64,000 nt of DNA from Chromatocurvus halotolerans (lineage in GTDB: Bacteria; Pseudomonadota; Gammaproteobacteria; Pseudomonadales; Halieaceae), in assembly GCF_004340525.1 (NCBI RefSeq), contig NZ_SLWX01000001.1, positions 62,001 through 126,000 of the forward strand, read 5' to 3'. Under the pieces are notes generated by a model. It was not told the origin of the DNA and searched no databases. It worked only from the letters and a program-made list of their open reading frames with translations. Both the position numbers and the translations under genes were made by a program. Shown here piece by piece: positions 52,711 to 60,288 of this stretch (positions are counted from its first letter, which is position 1; each line of letters opens with the position of its first letter).

Positions 52711-54218
52711 GGGTCGAGAAACTCCCGCACCACCACCAGCTTTGCCCATTCCTGCGGGCTGAAAGGTACCGATGCCAGCAGACCCGCGGCGAGCGCCAGC
52801 GATGCTGTGATAACCGGGGGTATAAGCAACGCAAGCGAGGTCTCGGCACGGGGGTAGTGCCGCTCCTGCGGCCAGTCGCCCTCAGGCTCCAGGAACCAGG
52901 CCCGATACAGTATCGGCAGGAAGTACAGCGCATTGAGGGCACTGCTGCCTGCCAGGACCAGAAGAACCCAGTCAGCGCCGACTTCCATGGCGCCGAGGCC
53001 CAGGTACCATTTGCTGATGAACCCCGCGACTGGGGGCACGCCGATCATTCCCAGAGAGGCTACCGTGAACGCGGCCATCGTCCACGGCATGCGTCGCGCG
53101 ACACCGTTCATCTCGCTGATCCTGTGAATACCGAGGGTTTCGGCGAGGTTTCCGGCGCAGAAGAACAGCGTGATTTTCATGAGCCCCTGGTGCACCAGGT
53201 GAACGAGTCCTCCAACACTGGCAATCGGACCGACCAGGGCGACCCCGAGCGCGATATACGACACCTGGCTTACCGTGGAATAGGCCAGGCGCCGTTTCAG
53301 GTCATCCTGGAACAGCGCGCGCACGGAACCATAGATGATGGTCGCGCTGGCCAGCCAGGCGAGCGGCATCATTACGCCCAGGGTAGCGGCAAACTGGATA
53401 CCGAAAATATCGTAGACCACCCGCACAATGCCGAACGCCCCGGCCTTCACCACGGCCACGGCGTGCAGCAGTGCACTGACGGGCGCCGGCGCCACCATCG
53501 CCTTGGGCAACCAGCCGTGCAGCGGCAACAGCGCCGCCTTCACCCCCAGCCCGCCCATGAGAAGAACGAAGATAATGATCAGCGCCTTGTGATCACCGAC
53601 ATCCAGGTCACTGACGATGCCCTGTGGCCGGAACTCCAGCGTGCCCGTCAGCGTGTAAAGCCAGACTGCGCCAAGCAGTAGCAGGACCCCGCCAAGCACC
53701 GTATACAGCAGATAGGCCTCACCCGCCCGTCGTGCCACCGGGGTTCCGCGATGCACGACAAGGGGATACGTGGATAGCGTCAGCATTTCATAGAACAGAA
53801 TGAAGGTCAGCAGATTGCCCGCCATGGCAACGCCGACAGTGGCGGTCACGCACAGGCTGAAGAACCCGAAAAAGCGACTGCGGTGTGGCGACTCTTCCAG
53901 ATAGCCGACCGCGTAGATCGTTGTAAGAAACCACAGCTGCGCAGACAGCGTGATGAAGAGCAGTGACAGCGCGTCCGCTCGCAGGATAAGCGGCAATCCG
54001 GGCAACAATTCAAAGCGGGTTTCAAACGCCGCGTCGTGATAGACACCCCAAAGCATCAGCGCAACGAGCAACAGCTTGGAGAGCGCGCCCAGGAGGTTAA
54101 GCGCAGTGCGCAGGCGCACGCTCTCTTCCGCCAGCGCAAAGATGATCAGGCCGGGCAGCAGCGAGCTGGCGACCAGTGCCAGCGGCAGCGTCGAACTGAA
54201 AGCCGGACTAATAATCAT
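52707..54218 (-). CDS. MrpD/NuoM-like proton-conducting subunit 2
   Basis: A 503-residue subunit with about fourteen hydrophobic segments. The proton-path glutamate is in LTFILFYEMLTLSTYPL and the lysine in GVKAALLPLHGWLPKAM, then APAPVSALLHAVAVVKAGAF. DDLKRRLAYSTVSQVSYI is the discontinuous-helix region. It is a second antiporter-like subunit alongside the preceding one, either replacing MrpA's N-terminal part or serving as an additional pump. ATG 54218 overlaps the upstream stop by eleven bases; a TTG at 54248 would give a longer overlap. Confidence 0.88.
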   Translation of the reverse strand: MIISPAFSSTLPLALVASSLLPGLIIFALAEESVRLRTALNLLGALSKLLLVALMLWGVYHDAAFETRFELLPGLPLILRADALSLLFITLSAQLWFLTTIYAVGYLEESPHRSRFFGFFSLCVTATVGVAMAGNLLTFILFYEMLTLSTYPLVVHRGTPVARRAGEAYLLYTVLGGVLLLLGAVWLYTLTGTLEFRPQGIVSDLDVGDHKALIIIFVLLMGGLGVKAALLPLHGWLPKAMVAPAPVSALLHAVAVVKAGAFGIVRVVYDIFGIQFAATLGVMMPLAWLASATIIYGSVRALFQDDLKRRLAYSTVSQVSYIALGVALVGPIASVGGLVHLVHQGLMKITLFFCAGNLAETLGIHRISEMNGVARRMPWTMAAFTVASLGMIGVPPVAGFISKWYLGLGAMEVGADWVLLVLAGSSALNALYFLPILYRAWFLEPEGDWPQERHYPRAETSLALLIPPVITASLALAAGLLASVPFSPQEWAKLVVVREFLDP

Positions 54219-55668
54219 CGCGACGTCCAGGCACGAAGGGCTCACCAATGATCAGAAAGTCCAGAGTCGTTGTCGCAAGGAAGCCGAGAACGATAGCGCC
54301 AATCGCCAGCATCAGTGGCGCCCACTCCATCGTGCGTGCGACCGCCCGGGGCTCGCCCAACGGCGTACCGCTGGTAAATATATGCTCCAGCAGTTTGAAG
54401 ACATAAACCGCTGCAAGGACGCCGCCAAGAAGCAGGACCAGGGCGATCGGCCAGTTCCCCTGCTCCAGCGAAGCCTGCAGCAGCAGCCACTTGCCGCTGA
54501 AGCCGCCACTGGGGGGCAGGCCCATGATACTCACGCCCGCCAGCCCAAGCGCCGCCGCTGTCAGCGGCATGCGCTGCACCACGCGATCCAGATCGCGGAT
54601 CCTGTCGTGGCCGGCGAAAGCCAGCAGGTTGCCCGCCGCCATGAACATCGCTGCCTTGGCCAGAGCGTGCGCAATCACCAGCAGAACAATCGCTCCCCAG
54701 ACCCGGCTGCCACCCGCGGCGACCAGCGGCAGGGCGAGGAAAAAGTAGCCCAGCTGCGCGACCGTGGAGTACGCCACCAGCATCTTGGCCCGCTGCTGCA
54801 GAATGGCCTGCAGCGAGCCCCACAGAACCGCAACGCCGCCCAGGATCCCCAGAAGCCAGGCAACCCCATCGCCAAGAGCGGGAAACACTTCAATCCACAG
54901 GCGCAGAAGAATGTAAAACCCCACCTTCACTACCAGGGCAGACAGCGCCGCGCTGACCGGCGCCGACGCACTGGAGTGGGCACCCGGCAGCCAGAAGTGA
55001 AACGGAAACAGGGCGGTCTTGAGCAGCAGGCCCACCGCCATCAATGCAAACGCCGCGGCGGCCACCGACGCGGGAATCGGCGCCTCGCCCACCAGCACCA
55101 TGTCAACACTGCCAGTGCTGTGATAAAGCAACGCAACGCCCAGCAGATAGGACATGGATCCCAGTAACGTCGTCAGCAGGTAACGCATGGCCGCCACCAG
55201 CGCCTCGCGCTGGCCGCGCATGGCGGTCAGGGCAACGGCGGCTATACCGACCAGTTCCAGGGTGACGTACAGATTGAACAGGTCACGCGACAGGAAAAGT
55301 GCATTCATCGCCGTCAGCAGCAATAGCCACAGGGGCCAGAAGTGCCGGGCCGCCGCCGCGGAGAAATATGCCGCGGAATACGCGCTGATACCCAGCGACA
55401 CCAGCGCCGTCATCGCCAGCATCGTCGCCGATAGGCCGTCCAGGTACAGGTCTATGCCCAGTGGCGCCCCCCAGCCACCCACCGAGTGCTGCCAGGGCCC
55501 GGTAATGCCGAGACGGCCAATCGACCCGGCCACGAGAGCGAGGTTGCCAGCGACAACGGCAACACCCACCGCTGCGCGCCTCGATGCCAGCAGAAAAACC
55601 ATAATGCTGCCGACCAGCGGCAGCAGGATCAGCCACACAGGCTGCACCAGGAGGGAAACACCCGACAC
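54208..55668 (-). CDS. mrpD: MrpD-like proton-conducting subunit 1
   Basis: A 486-residue membrane subunit of the same fold. The key residues appear in LFNLYVTLELVGIAAVALTA (glutamate), LLLKTALFPFHFWLPGAHSS (lysine and LP helix break) and SALVVKVGFYILL. RAKMLVAYSTVAQLGYFF corresponds to the discontinuous helix 12. In Mrp complexes this subunit pairs with MrpA to exchange sodium for protons. It begins directly after mrpC with no gap. Confidence 0.9.
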   Translation of the reverse strand: MSGVSLLVQPVWLILLPLVGSIMVFLLASRRAAVGVAVVAGNLALVAGSIGRLGITGPWQHSVGGWGAPLGIDLYLDGLSATMLAMTALVSLGISAYSAAYFSAAAARHFWPLWLLLLTAMNALFLSRDLFNLYVTLELVGIAAVALTAMRGQREALVAAMRYLLTTLLGSMSYLLGVALLYHSTGSVDMVLVGEAPIPASVAAAAFALMAVGLLLKTALFPFHFWLPGAHSSASAPVSAALSALVVKVGFYILLRLWIEVFPALGDGVAWLLGILGGVAVLWGSLQAILQQRAKMLVAYSTVAQLGYFFLALPLVAAGGSRVWGAIVLLVIAHALAKAAMFMAAGNLLAFAGHDRIRDLDRVVQRMPLTAAALGLAGVSIMGLPPSGGFSGKWLLLQASLEQGNWPIALVLLLGGVLAAVYVFKLLEHIFTSGTPLGEPRAVARTMEWAPLMLAIGAIVLGFLATTTLDFLIIGEPFVPGRRDDY

Positions 55669-55971
55669 CTACTCGTCCCCGGTGTCCGTCAGCGTTGCGC
55701 TGCCTGTGGCATGTGCGACGCGCAGCATCAGCCGCAAAGCGAGCGCCGTTGCCGATACCGCAACGACAATACCGGTTATGACCATGGCATGGGGCACGGG
55801 ATCCACCCCATCGGAGCGTCGCGCAAGCGCCACAAGCACGACAAAAACACCGCTGCCCATAATATTAAGCGCCAGAATGCGGGGCAGAAGGTGCTGCCGG
55901 ACGCCCAGCGCATACAGACCGACGAAAAACAGACCGATGCCCACGAGTGCGTACAGCTGTGCTGGTGTCAC
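55669..55971 (-). CDS. mrpC: MrpC/NuoK-like subunit
   Basis: A 100-residue protein with three hydrophobic helices, starting with LYALVGIGLFFVGLYAL and carrying ILALNIMGSGVFVVLVAL and DPVPHAMVITGIVVAVSATALAL, the pattern of MnhC/MrpC and NuoK. It lacks obvious extra domains. The start overlaps the previous gene's stop by four bases, and the stop abuts the mrpD-like gene. It should lie between the antiporter subunits and the MrpB/MbhE part of the complex. Confidence 0.92.
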   Translation of the reverse strand: MTPAQLYALVGIGLFFVGLYALGVRQHLLPRILALNIMGSGVFVVLVALARRSDGVDPVPHAMVITGIVVAVSATALALRLMLRVAHATGSATLTDTGDE

Positions 55972-56633
55972 GCGCCGCCACCGAAACGCGGCGTGCCGGC
56001 AAACAGGGTGTGCAGGGTGACCGCAATCGACAGCATGGCAAAGCCTTCAACCAGTAATATCAGCGAACCCGCCATGTCCCTTGGGTACTCAAGGAACTGC
56101 CCCCCCAGGAGCATACTGGCAAGGCCGACGAGCAGAAAAACCAGGACGCCCGGGACAAGCAGTACCTCACCAATGCGCTCGACCCGCCGACTGCGCCAGC
56201 CGGGGTCGCAGAGACTGAGCAGAACCCCTGCCCCGGCCAGAACCGCACCGCCCTGGAACGCGCCACCGGGCGAATAGGCACCCACCCACAGAAGGTATGC
56301 CGCCACCACAATCAGCACGGGCACCAGGAACGCAACGAGCTCCGTGAGCACGTCGATGTCAGTATCCAGCGGAGCCTCATCGATGCTGTCGCTCAGACCC
56401 CACGCACCAAACAGCGCCAGCAACAGCACGACCAACTCGAGAAACGTGTCATAGCCGCGGAAATTCAGCAGCACCGCGGTAACGGCGTGATCAACGCCGG
56501 ACTGAGGCAGCTGCGCCATTACCTGCGACCGAAGTGCACTGCCGGTTCCCGGTATCTGCAGGACAACACTTGCCAGCCCGAAAGCGAGCACTGCCAGCAA
56601 ACCCGCAAACGCCCAGCGCACAACCCCGGTCAC
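55968..56633 (-). CDS. MbhE-MrpB fusion subunit of Mrp-like antiporter
   Basis: A 221-residue protein. Residues 1-90 resemble MbhE, the last part of MrpA (LNFRGYDTFLELVVLLLALFG), and 95-215 form MrpB/MnhB, seen in AYLLWVGAYSPGGAFQGGAV and GSLILLVEGFAMLSI. In archaeal membrane-bound hydrogenase the same two parts are separate genes MbhE and MbhF; here they are joined. The start overlaps the DUF4040 gene by four bases and the stop overlaps mrpC. Confidence 0.85.
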   Translation of the reverse strand: MTGVVRWAFAGLLAVLAFGLASVVLQIPGTGSALRSQVMAQLPQSGVDHAVTAVLLNFRGYDTFLELVVLLLALFGAWGLSDSIDEAPLDTDIDVLTELVAFLVPVLIVVAAYLLWVGAYSPGGAFQGGAVLAGAGVLLSLCDPGWRSRRVERIGEVLLVPGVLVFLLVGLASMLLGGQFLEYPRDMAGSLILLVEGFAMLSIAVTLHTLFAGTPRFGGGA

Positions 56634-56908
56634 CGGCCCTCCTCCTGACCCGTCCGCGGCCGCTCAAGCCTCGCCAGCGCAGACATCAGCAGCGCGCCGG
56701 TGAGACCGGCGCCGATGGCGGCCTCGGCCATCGCGACATCCGGCGCCTCAAGCCGCATCCAGGCAATCGCCATTAGCAGGCCGAAAGCCACAAACAGCAC
56801 AACTGACTCAAACAGGTTGCGCGTGAAAAGACAGCGCCAGGCGAGCCACAGAAGTGCTGCGCCAAGGGCAATGTCAAACGCCCAGCTCACCAGCGTCATC
56901 CCGACCAT
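56630..56908 (-). CDS. DUF4040/MbhD-like subunit (MrpA C-terminal part)
   Basis: A 92-residue, three-helix protein containing NLFESVVLFVAFGLLMAIAWMRLEAPDVAMAEA in one stretch (residues 31-63), which is the DUF4040/MbhD pattern. In typical bacterial Mrp this segment is the C-terminal domain of the large MrpA subunit; here it is a separate gene. The start overlaps mrpG by thirteen bases. The glutamates and aspartate near the membrane face are the conserved ones thought to lie on the ion path. Confidence 0.87.
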   Translation of the reverse strand: MVGMTLVSWAFDIALGAALLWLAWRCLFTRNLFESVVLFVAFGLLMAIAWMRLEAPDVAMAEAAIGAGLTGALLMSALARLERPRTGQEEGR

Positions 56909-57186
56909 GGCTTCTCCCCCCGGCGCAGGCTGTCGCGGGCAACGAGGTGGGCAACGCTGGAGCTGGTAACGAGCACCAGGAGCCAGACCAGAGTCATCTT
57001 ACCGGCTGCCGCCGGCGACCCGGACTGCAGCGAGAGACCAGCAATCACCAGCCCCAGACCCACGTTATCTGCCTTGGTCAAGGCATGCAGACGTGAGTAG
57101 ACGTCGGGAAAACGCAGCAATCCCAGCGTGCCTGCAAGAAAAAAGAAGCCACCCAGCAAGAGGCATCCCGAGGCCAGCCACGCCAT
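56896..57186 (-). CDS. mrpG: MrpG subunit of monovalent cation/H+ antiporter
   Basis: A 96-residue three-helix protein. FFFLAGTLGLLRFPDVYSRLHALTKAD gives the G-T-x-G-x-x-R-x-P-D-x-Y-x-R-x-H-A fingerprint, with NVGLGLVIAGL following. ATG 57186 shares one base with the mrpF stop, so translation is coupled. The cytoplasmic loop with RLHA is the most conserved part of the family. Confidence 0.93.
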   Translation of the reverse strand: MAWLASGCLLLGGFFFLAGTLGLLRFPDVYSRLHALTKADNVGLGLVIAGLSLQSGSPAAAGKMTLVWLLVLVTSSSVAHLVARDSLRRGEKPWSG

Positions 57187-57455
57187 CACTCGGCGTCCCT
57201 CGCCGGCGATGTTCGGCGAACAAAGGCCACGGCAGTCACGGCACCCAGCAGGGCAAAAACCAGGGCGACATCGCGCAGCGCCGGGAGAGACTGCCACTCC
57301 GCATGCAACAGGAGTATCGCCACCGCGGTGGTAGCAAACAGCTGTGAGGTCAACAGACGGTCCGCGGGCGTGGGTCCGACCACAAGTCGCCAGAGACCGG
57401 CCAGCAGGTTGGCAAGCAGAAAGAGTGACAGCGGTATCAGAAGTGTCTCAGTCAC
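57186..57455 (-). CDS. mrpF: MrpF subunit of monovalent cation/H+ antiporter
   Basis: An 89-residue three-helix protein with GPTPADRLLTSQLFATTAVAILLL, the MrpF hallmark in which the aspartate of ADR is conserved, then ALRDVALVFALLGAVTAVAFV. GTG 57455 overlaps the mrpE stop by eight bases and removes a non-family N-terminus that the longer frame would give. It belongs to the small-subunit half of the antiporter. Confidence 0.9.
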   Translation of the reverse strand: MTETLLIPLSLFLLANLLAGLWRLVVGPTPADRLLTSQLFATTAVAILLLHAEWQSLPALRDVALVFALLGAVTAVAFVRRTSPARDAE

Positions 57456-57939
57456 GAGACGCCCCTGGGAAGATTCCCGCCATGGTCTTCTCCAGGGCGG
57501 CGAGCTCCGCCGGGTGATCCCTGCCGTCGTCAAGCACATGAACGGTCAAGCGATCGCCCTTAAGCGTGGCCGACAACGTGCCGGGCAGGAGGGATACCGT
57601 GTTCATGAAAACCACGCGCGACGCGCCCGGCGGCAGAGTAAGGTCGTGACTCACCAGCCCCGGAGATATCGGGAGGCCGGCGGCCAGGGTTCGCCGCGCA
57701 ACGTCGAACGCGGCCACGACAGACCGCAGAAGAAACACCGGAAGAAACCGCAGCAGTGGGACGATCCGGATCGACGTGCCTCGCCCACGGAAATCACTGA
57801 CCAGTGCCGCAAACAGGACCGCCGGAACGCCAACCACCAGGGACCCCGGGTCTGCTCCGGTCAGTATCAACCACAGACCACCGAGCACTGCGGCCTGTCT
57901 GATTACCCCTGTCCATGACAAGCCGGAAATCTCCGCCAT
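57448..57939 (-). CDS. mrpE: MrpE subunit of monovalent cation/H+ antiporter
   Basis: A 163-residue protein with two or three N-terminal membrane segments and a soluble tail. FLPVFLLRSVVAAFDVARRTL, then VVFMNTVSLLPGTLSA and DRLTVHVLDDG are the MrpE/MnhE pattern. It is the first gene of the nine-gene antiporter operon and lies behind a good predicted promoter. In Mrp complexes MrpE helps assembly and stability. Confidence 0.93.
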   Translation of the reverse strand: MAEISGLSWTGVIRQAAVLGGLWLILTGADPGSLVVGVPAVLFAALVSDFRGRGTSIRIVPLLRFLPVFLLRSVVAAFDVARRTLAAGLPISPGLVSHDLTLPPGASRVVFMNTVSLLPGTLSATLKGDRLTVHVLDDGRDHPAELAALEKTMAGIFPGASRD

Positions 57940-57975
57940 CTACCTGTCTCACCGGTGCAAGAAGCGTATTAACAG

Positions 57976-58003
57976 CATATACGCAGGCGCAGTCGGCGGT
58001 CAA
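57976..58003 (-). promoter_or_regulatory. predicted promoter of the antiporter operon
   Basis: Minus-strand TTGACC (58003-57998) is followed after 16 bp by TATATG (57981-57976), matching five and four of six consensus positions; TATGCT two bases further gives an 18-bp spacer as an alternative. It lies in the 76-bp gap after msrB and would leave a leader of about 30 bases before mrpE. Confidence 0.45.
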
Positions 58004-58015
58004 AACCGTCGCGGC

Positions 58016-58579
58016 TTAGGCGGCTGTCGGAACGAAGCGCAGGGCCACACCATTATTGCACCAGCGTTCGCCGGTCGGCTCAGGGCCGTCCTTGAACACG
58101 TGGCCCTGATGCCCGCCGCAGCGCGTGCAATGGTACTCCGTGCGCGGCCATATCAGCTTGAAGTCGCGCTTGGTTTCCATGTGCTCCGGAATCACCGTGA
58201 AGAAACTCGGCCAGCCGGTGCCGCTGTCGAATTTCATGGCGGATGTGAACAGCGGTAGATCGCAGCCCGCGCAAAGATAGAGGCCGTCGCGTTTCTCATC
58301 ATTGAGCGGACTGGTGAAGGGTCTTTCCGTGCCCTCCTCCCGCAGCACGTCATAGGCAGCTGAGCCCAGCCGCTCGCGCCAGGCATCCTCGTCCAGGCTG
58401 ATCTTGTCGGCGGGGGATGGAGATTCCATTCCCTCCGCCAGGTAATCTCTCCAGGTTTCCTGCATAGTTTCAATCATCTCCTTGGTACGGCGTGACCAGG
58501 CAGGCAGGGCGGCCATCGCCAGCGCCATGCCTGTCAGTCCCAGCAGACTGCGCCTGCTGATATTTTTTCCGTGTGACAC
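58016..58579 (-). CDS. msrB: peptide-methionine (R)-S-oxide reductase, Tat-type exported
   Basis: A 187-residue MsrB. A signal-like N-terminus includes SRRSLLGLTG, matching the twin-arginine motif, then AMALAMAAL-type hydrophobics and cleavage near AWS. The catalytic domain has zinc cysteines in LCAGCDLPLF and HCTRCGGHQGHVF, and the active-site cysteine in GERWCNNGVALRF. GTG 58579 is preceded by GGAGG at seven bases, which fixes the start; the open frame upstream is longer but has no such site. Export would place repair of oxidised methionines in the periplasm. Confidence 0.9.
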   Translation of the reverse strand: MSHGKNISRRSLLGLTGMALAMAALPAWSRRTKEMIETMQETWRDYLAEGMESPSPADKISLDEDAWRERLGSAAYDVLREEGTERPFTSPLNDEKRDGLYLCAGCDLPLFTSAMKFDSGTGWPSFFTVIPEHMETKRDFKLIWPRTEYHCTRCGGHQGHVFKDGPEPTGERWCNNGVALRFVPTAA

Positions 58580-58678
58580 GCGAAAGCCTCCGACACATCG
58601 TGTGACTGTCAATGGTAACGGATTTGATTCCCGCCAGCGCTATCTTCCGCAGCAGAGGCGACAAGCCGCGCCGCGCCT

Positions 58679-58687
58679 TGTTATAGT
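58679..58687 (+). promoter_or_regulatory. predicted extended -10 promoter of the lipoprotein/OmpA pair
   Basis: TGTTATAGT gives the TGn extension directly before TATAGT (five of six). GCGACA at 58658-58663 could act as a weak -35 with an 18-bp spacer. The leader would be about 80 bases to the ATG at 58773. The motif lies in the 193-bp divergent gap after msrB. Confidence 0.45.
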
Positions 58688-58772
58688 GGAGAGAATTATC
58701 GTGTAGCGAGCGCCGGCAGCCACCCATCAACCGTTGTGCGGCGCAGTCATTCCCGAAACATGAGGAATCCGA

Positions 58773-59156
58773 ATGAAACTCCTGATACCCATGATCCTGA
58801 CCGTGCCGCTACTGGCGGCGTGTGCCTCCCAGCCACCGGTCCCGAATGAGGAACTCGCTGTCGCCAGATCCGCTGTGGCCAATGCAGAAGACGCCGGCGC
58901 GCGCGAGCACGCCGAACTCGACCTGCGCCAGGCGCGCCAGAAACTCGAACAGGCAGAGCAGGCGCGTCAGACGGGTGACAACCAAACCGCTTTGCAGCTG
59001 GCGCAGCAGGCGGAAATGGATGCTCGATACGCGGCATTCCGAGCGCGCAGCAAACGCGCAAGCGAAGCGGTTGAAGAACTGGAGCGCGGCATCGCCGAGC
59101 TCAGAACCGAAGTGGCACGCACACTTGAGCAATCGACCCCGGGAGATCGCCAATGA
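58773..59156 (+). CDS. DUF4398-type lipoprotein
   Basis: A 127-residue lipoprotein with the lipobox LLAACAS at about residues 13-19. The mature part is a long amphipathic helix rich in Ala, Glu, Arg and Gln (ELDLRQARQKLEQAEQAR, LQLAQQAEMDARYAAF), as in the DUF4398 family. It probably sits in the envelope as a coiled-coil spacer or adaptor. The stop overlaps the start of the OmpA-domain gene by four bases, so the two are produced together and are likely partners. Confidence 0.85.
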   Translation: MKLLIPMILTVPLLAACASQPPVPNEELAVARSAVANAEDAGAREHAELDLRQARQKLEQAEQARQTGDNQTALQLAQQAEMDARYAAFRARSKRASEAVEELERGIAELRTEVARTLEQSTPGDRQ

Positions 59157-60178
59157 CAGTATTCCGATTTTTTGCCACCCGAACGACTGCCCTGGCCTTC
59201 AGTCTTATTCTGGTTGCGTGTGCGACCACGCCGGACCCCAATCCCGCGCTTGAGCAGGCCCGGACCAGTGTCGCGGCAGCAGCGCAGGACTCCGAGATAT
59301 CCCGGCTCGCGGTGGTGGAACTGAGGCGGGCGCAGGAACTGCTCGAGTCCGCCGAGACTGCCTGGAAACAGGGTGCCACGCAGGACGTCGTGTCGCACCA
59401 GGCCTACCTCGCCGAGCGCCAGGTCGGCATTGCCGCCGAATCGGCGCGCGGTCGCGGTCTCGACAACCGCGTGAGTGAGTTGCGCAGCGAACGGGAGCGT
59501 GTCCAGCTCGAAGCCCGGGCGGCTCGTGCAGAACGGGAGGCGGCTCTCGCCCGTGCCGATCAGTCTCGCGCCGAGGCCGCTCGTCTCGCCGAGGAAGCCC
59601 AGCGCATGCGCGCCGAACTCGAGGCCAGCGAAGCACAGGCACTGCGTGAACAGGCCCAGCGCGAGGCGGAAACGGCACGGGCCGAGCGCATGATGGCAGA
59701 GGCGCGTGCCGAGGAGCTGGAGCGTGAAACCCGCGAAATGCGCGAACAGGCCGAGCGACTGCAGCAGCAGGTCGCCGACCTGGAGGCACGTCCCACCGAG
59801 CGTGGACTCGTGCTGACACTCGGGAGCGACGTTCTGTTCGACGTGGATAGCGCTGACCTGCGCGGCGGTGCCGAGCGCACGATCGAGCAGATTGCTGCCT
59901 TCCTCGCCGAGTACGGTGAACGACAGGTCCTCGTGGAAGGATTCACCGACTCCACCGGTGCGCGTGACTACAACCTCGGACTCTCTGAGCGTCGCGCCGA
60001 TGCCGTGAAAGCTGCGCTGATCGAACGCGGCGTGGAGGAAGAGCGCATCCGCACCCGCGGCTTTGGTCCGGACTACCCGGTTGCCTCTAACGACAATCAA
60101 TCAGGGCGACAGCTGAACCGTCGCGTCGAGGTCGTGATCTCTGACGACGAGCAACAGGTCCCGGAACGCGAGTCTTGA
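59153..60178 (+). CDS. OmpA-domain lipoprotein with DUF4398/coiled-coil region
   Basis: A 341-residue lipoprotein: signal ending LILVACATT, a DUF4398-like helical part (about 30-100), a long charged coiled coil rich in Arg, Glu and Ala (105-215), and a C-terminal OmpA peptidoglycan-binding domain. The latter has GSDVLFDVDSADLRGG, VEGFTDSTG, NLGLSERRADAVKAAL and LNRRVEVV, which includes the binding Asp and Arg. It should tie the outer membrane to the cell wall. It overlaps the preceding lipoprotein gene by four bases and shares its N-terminal domain type, which suggests duplication. Confidence 0.9.
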   Translation: MTVFRFFATRTTALAFSLILVACATTPDPNPALEQARTSVAAAAQDSEISRLAVVELRRAQELLESAETAWKQGATQDVVSHQAYLAERQVGIAAESARGRGLDNRVSELRSERERVQLEARAARAEREAALARADQSRAEAARLAEEAQRMRAELEASEAQALREQAQREAETARAERMMAEARAEELERETREMREQAERLQQQVADLEARPTERGLVLTLGSDVLFDVDSADLRGGAERTIEQIAAFLAEYGERQVLVEGFTDSTGARDYNLGLSERRADAVKAALIERGVEEERIRTRGFGPDYPVASNDNQSGRQLNRRVEVVISDDEQQVPERES

Positions 60179-60288
60179 CCTGAACAGGGCGGGCATCAAT
60201 CTGTGTTGTGCACGCCCTACAGCTCCCGCACAGGGCGCAGCACGCATCAGCAGGACCAGAAAAAGAAGTCGAACGAGCGGAGCCAACA

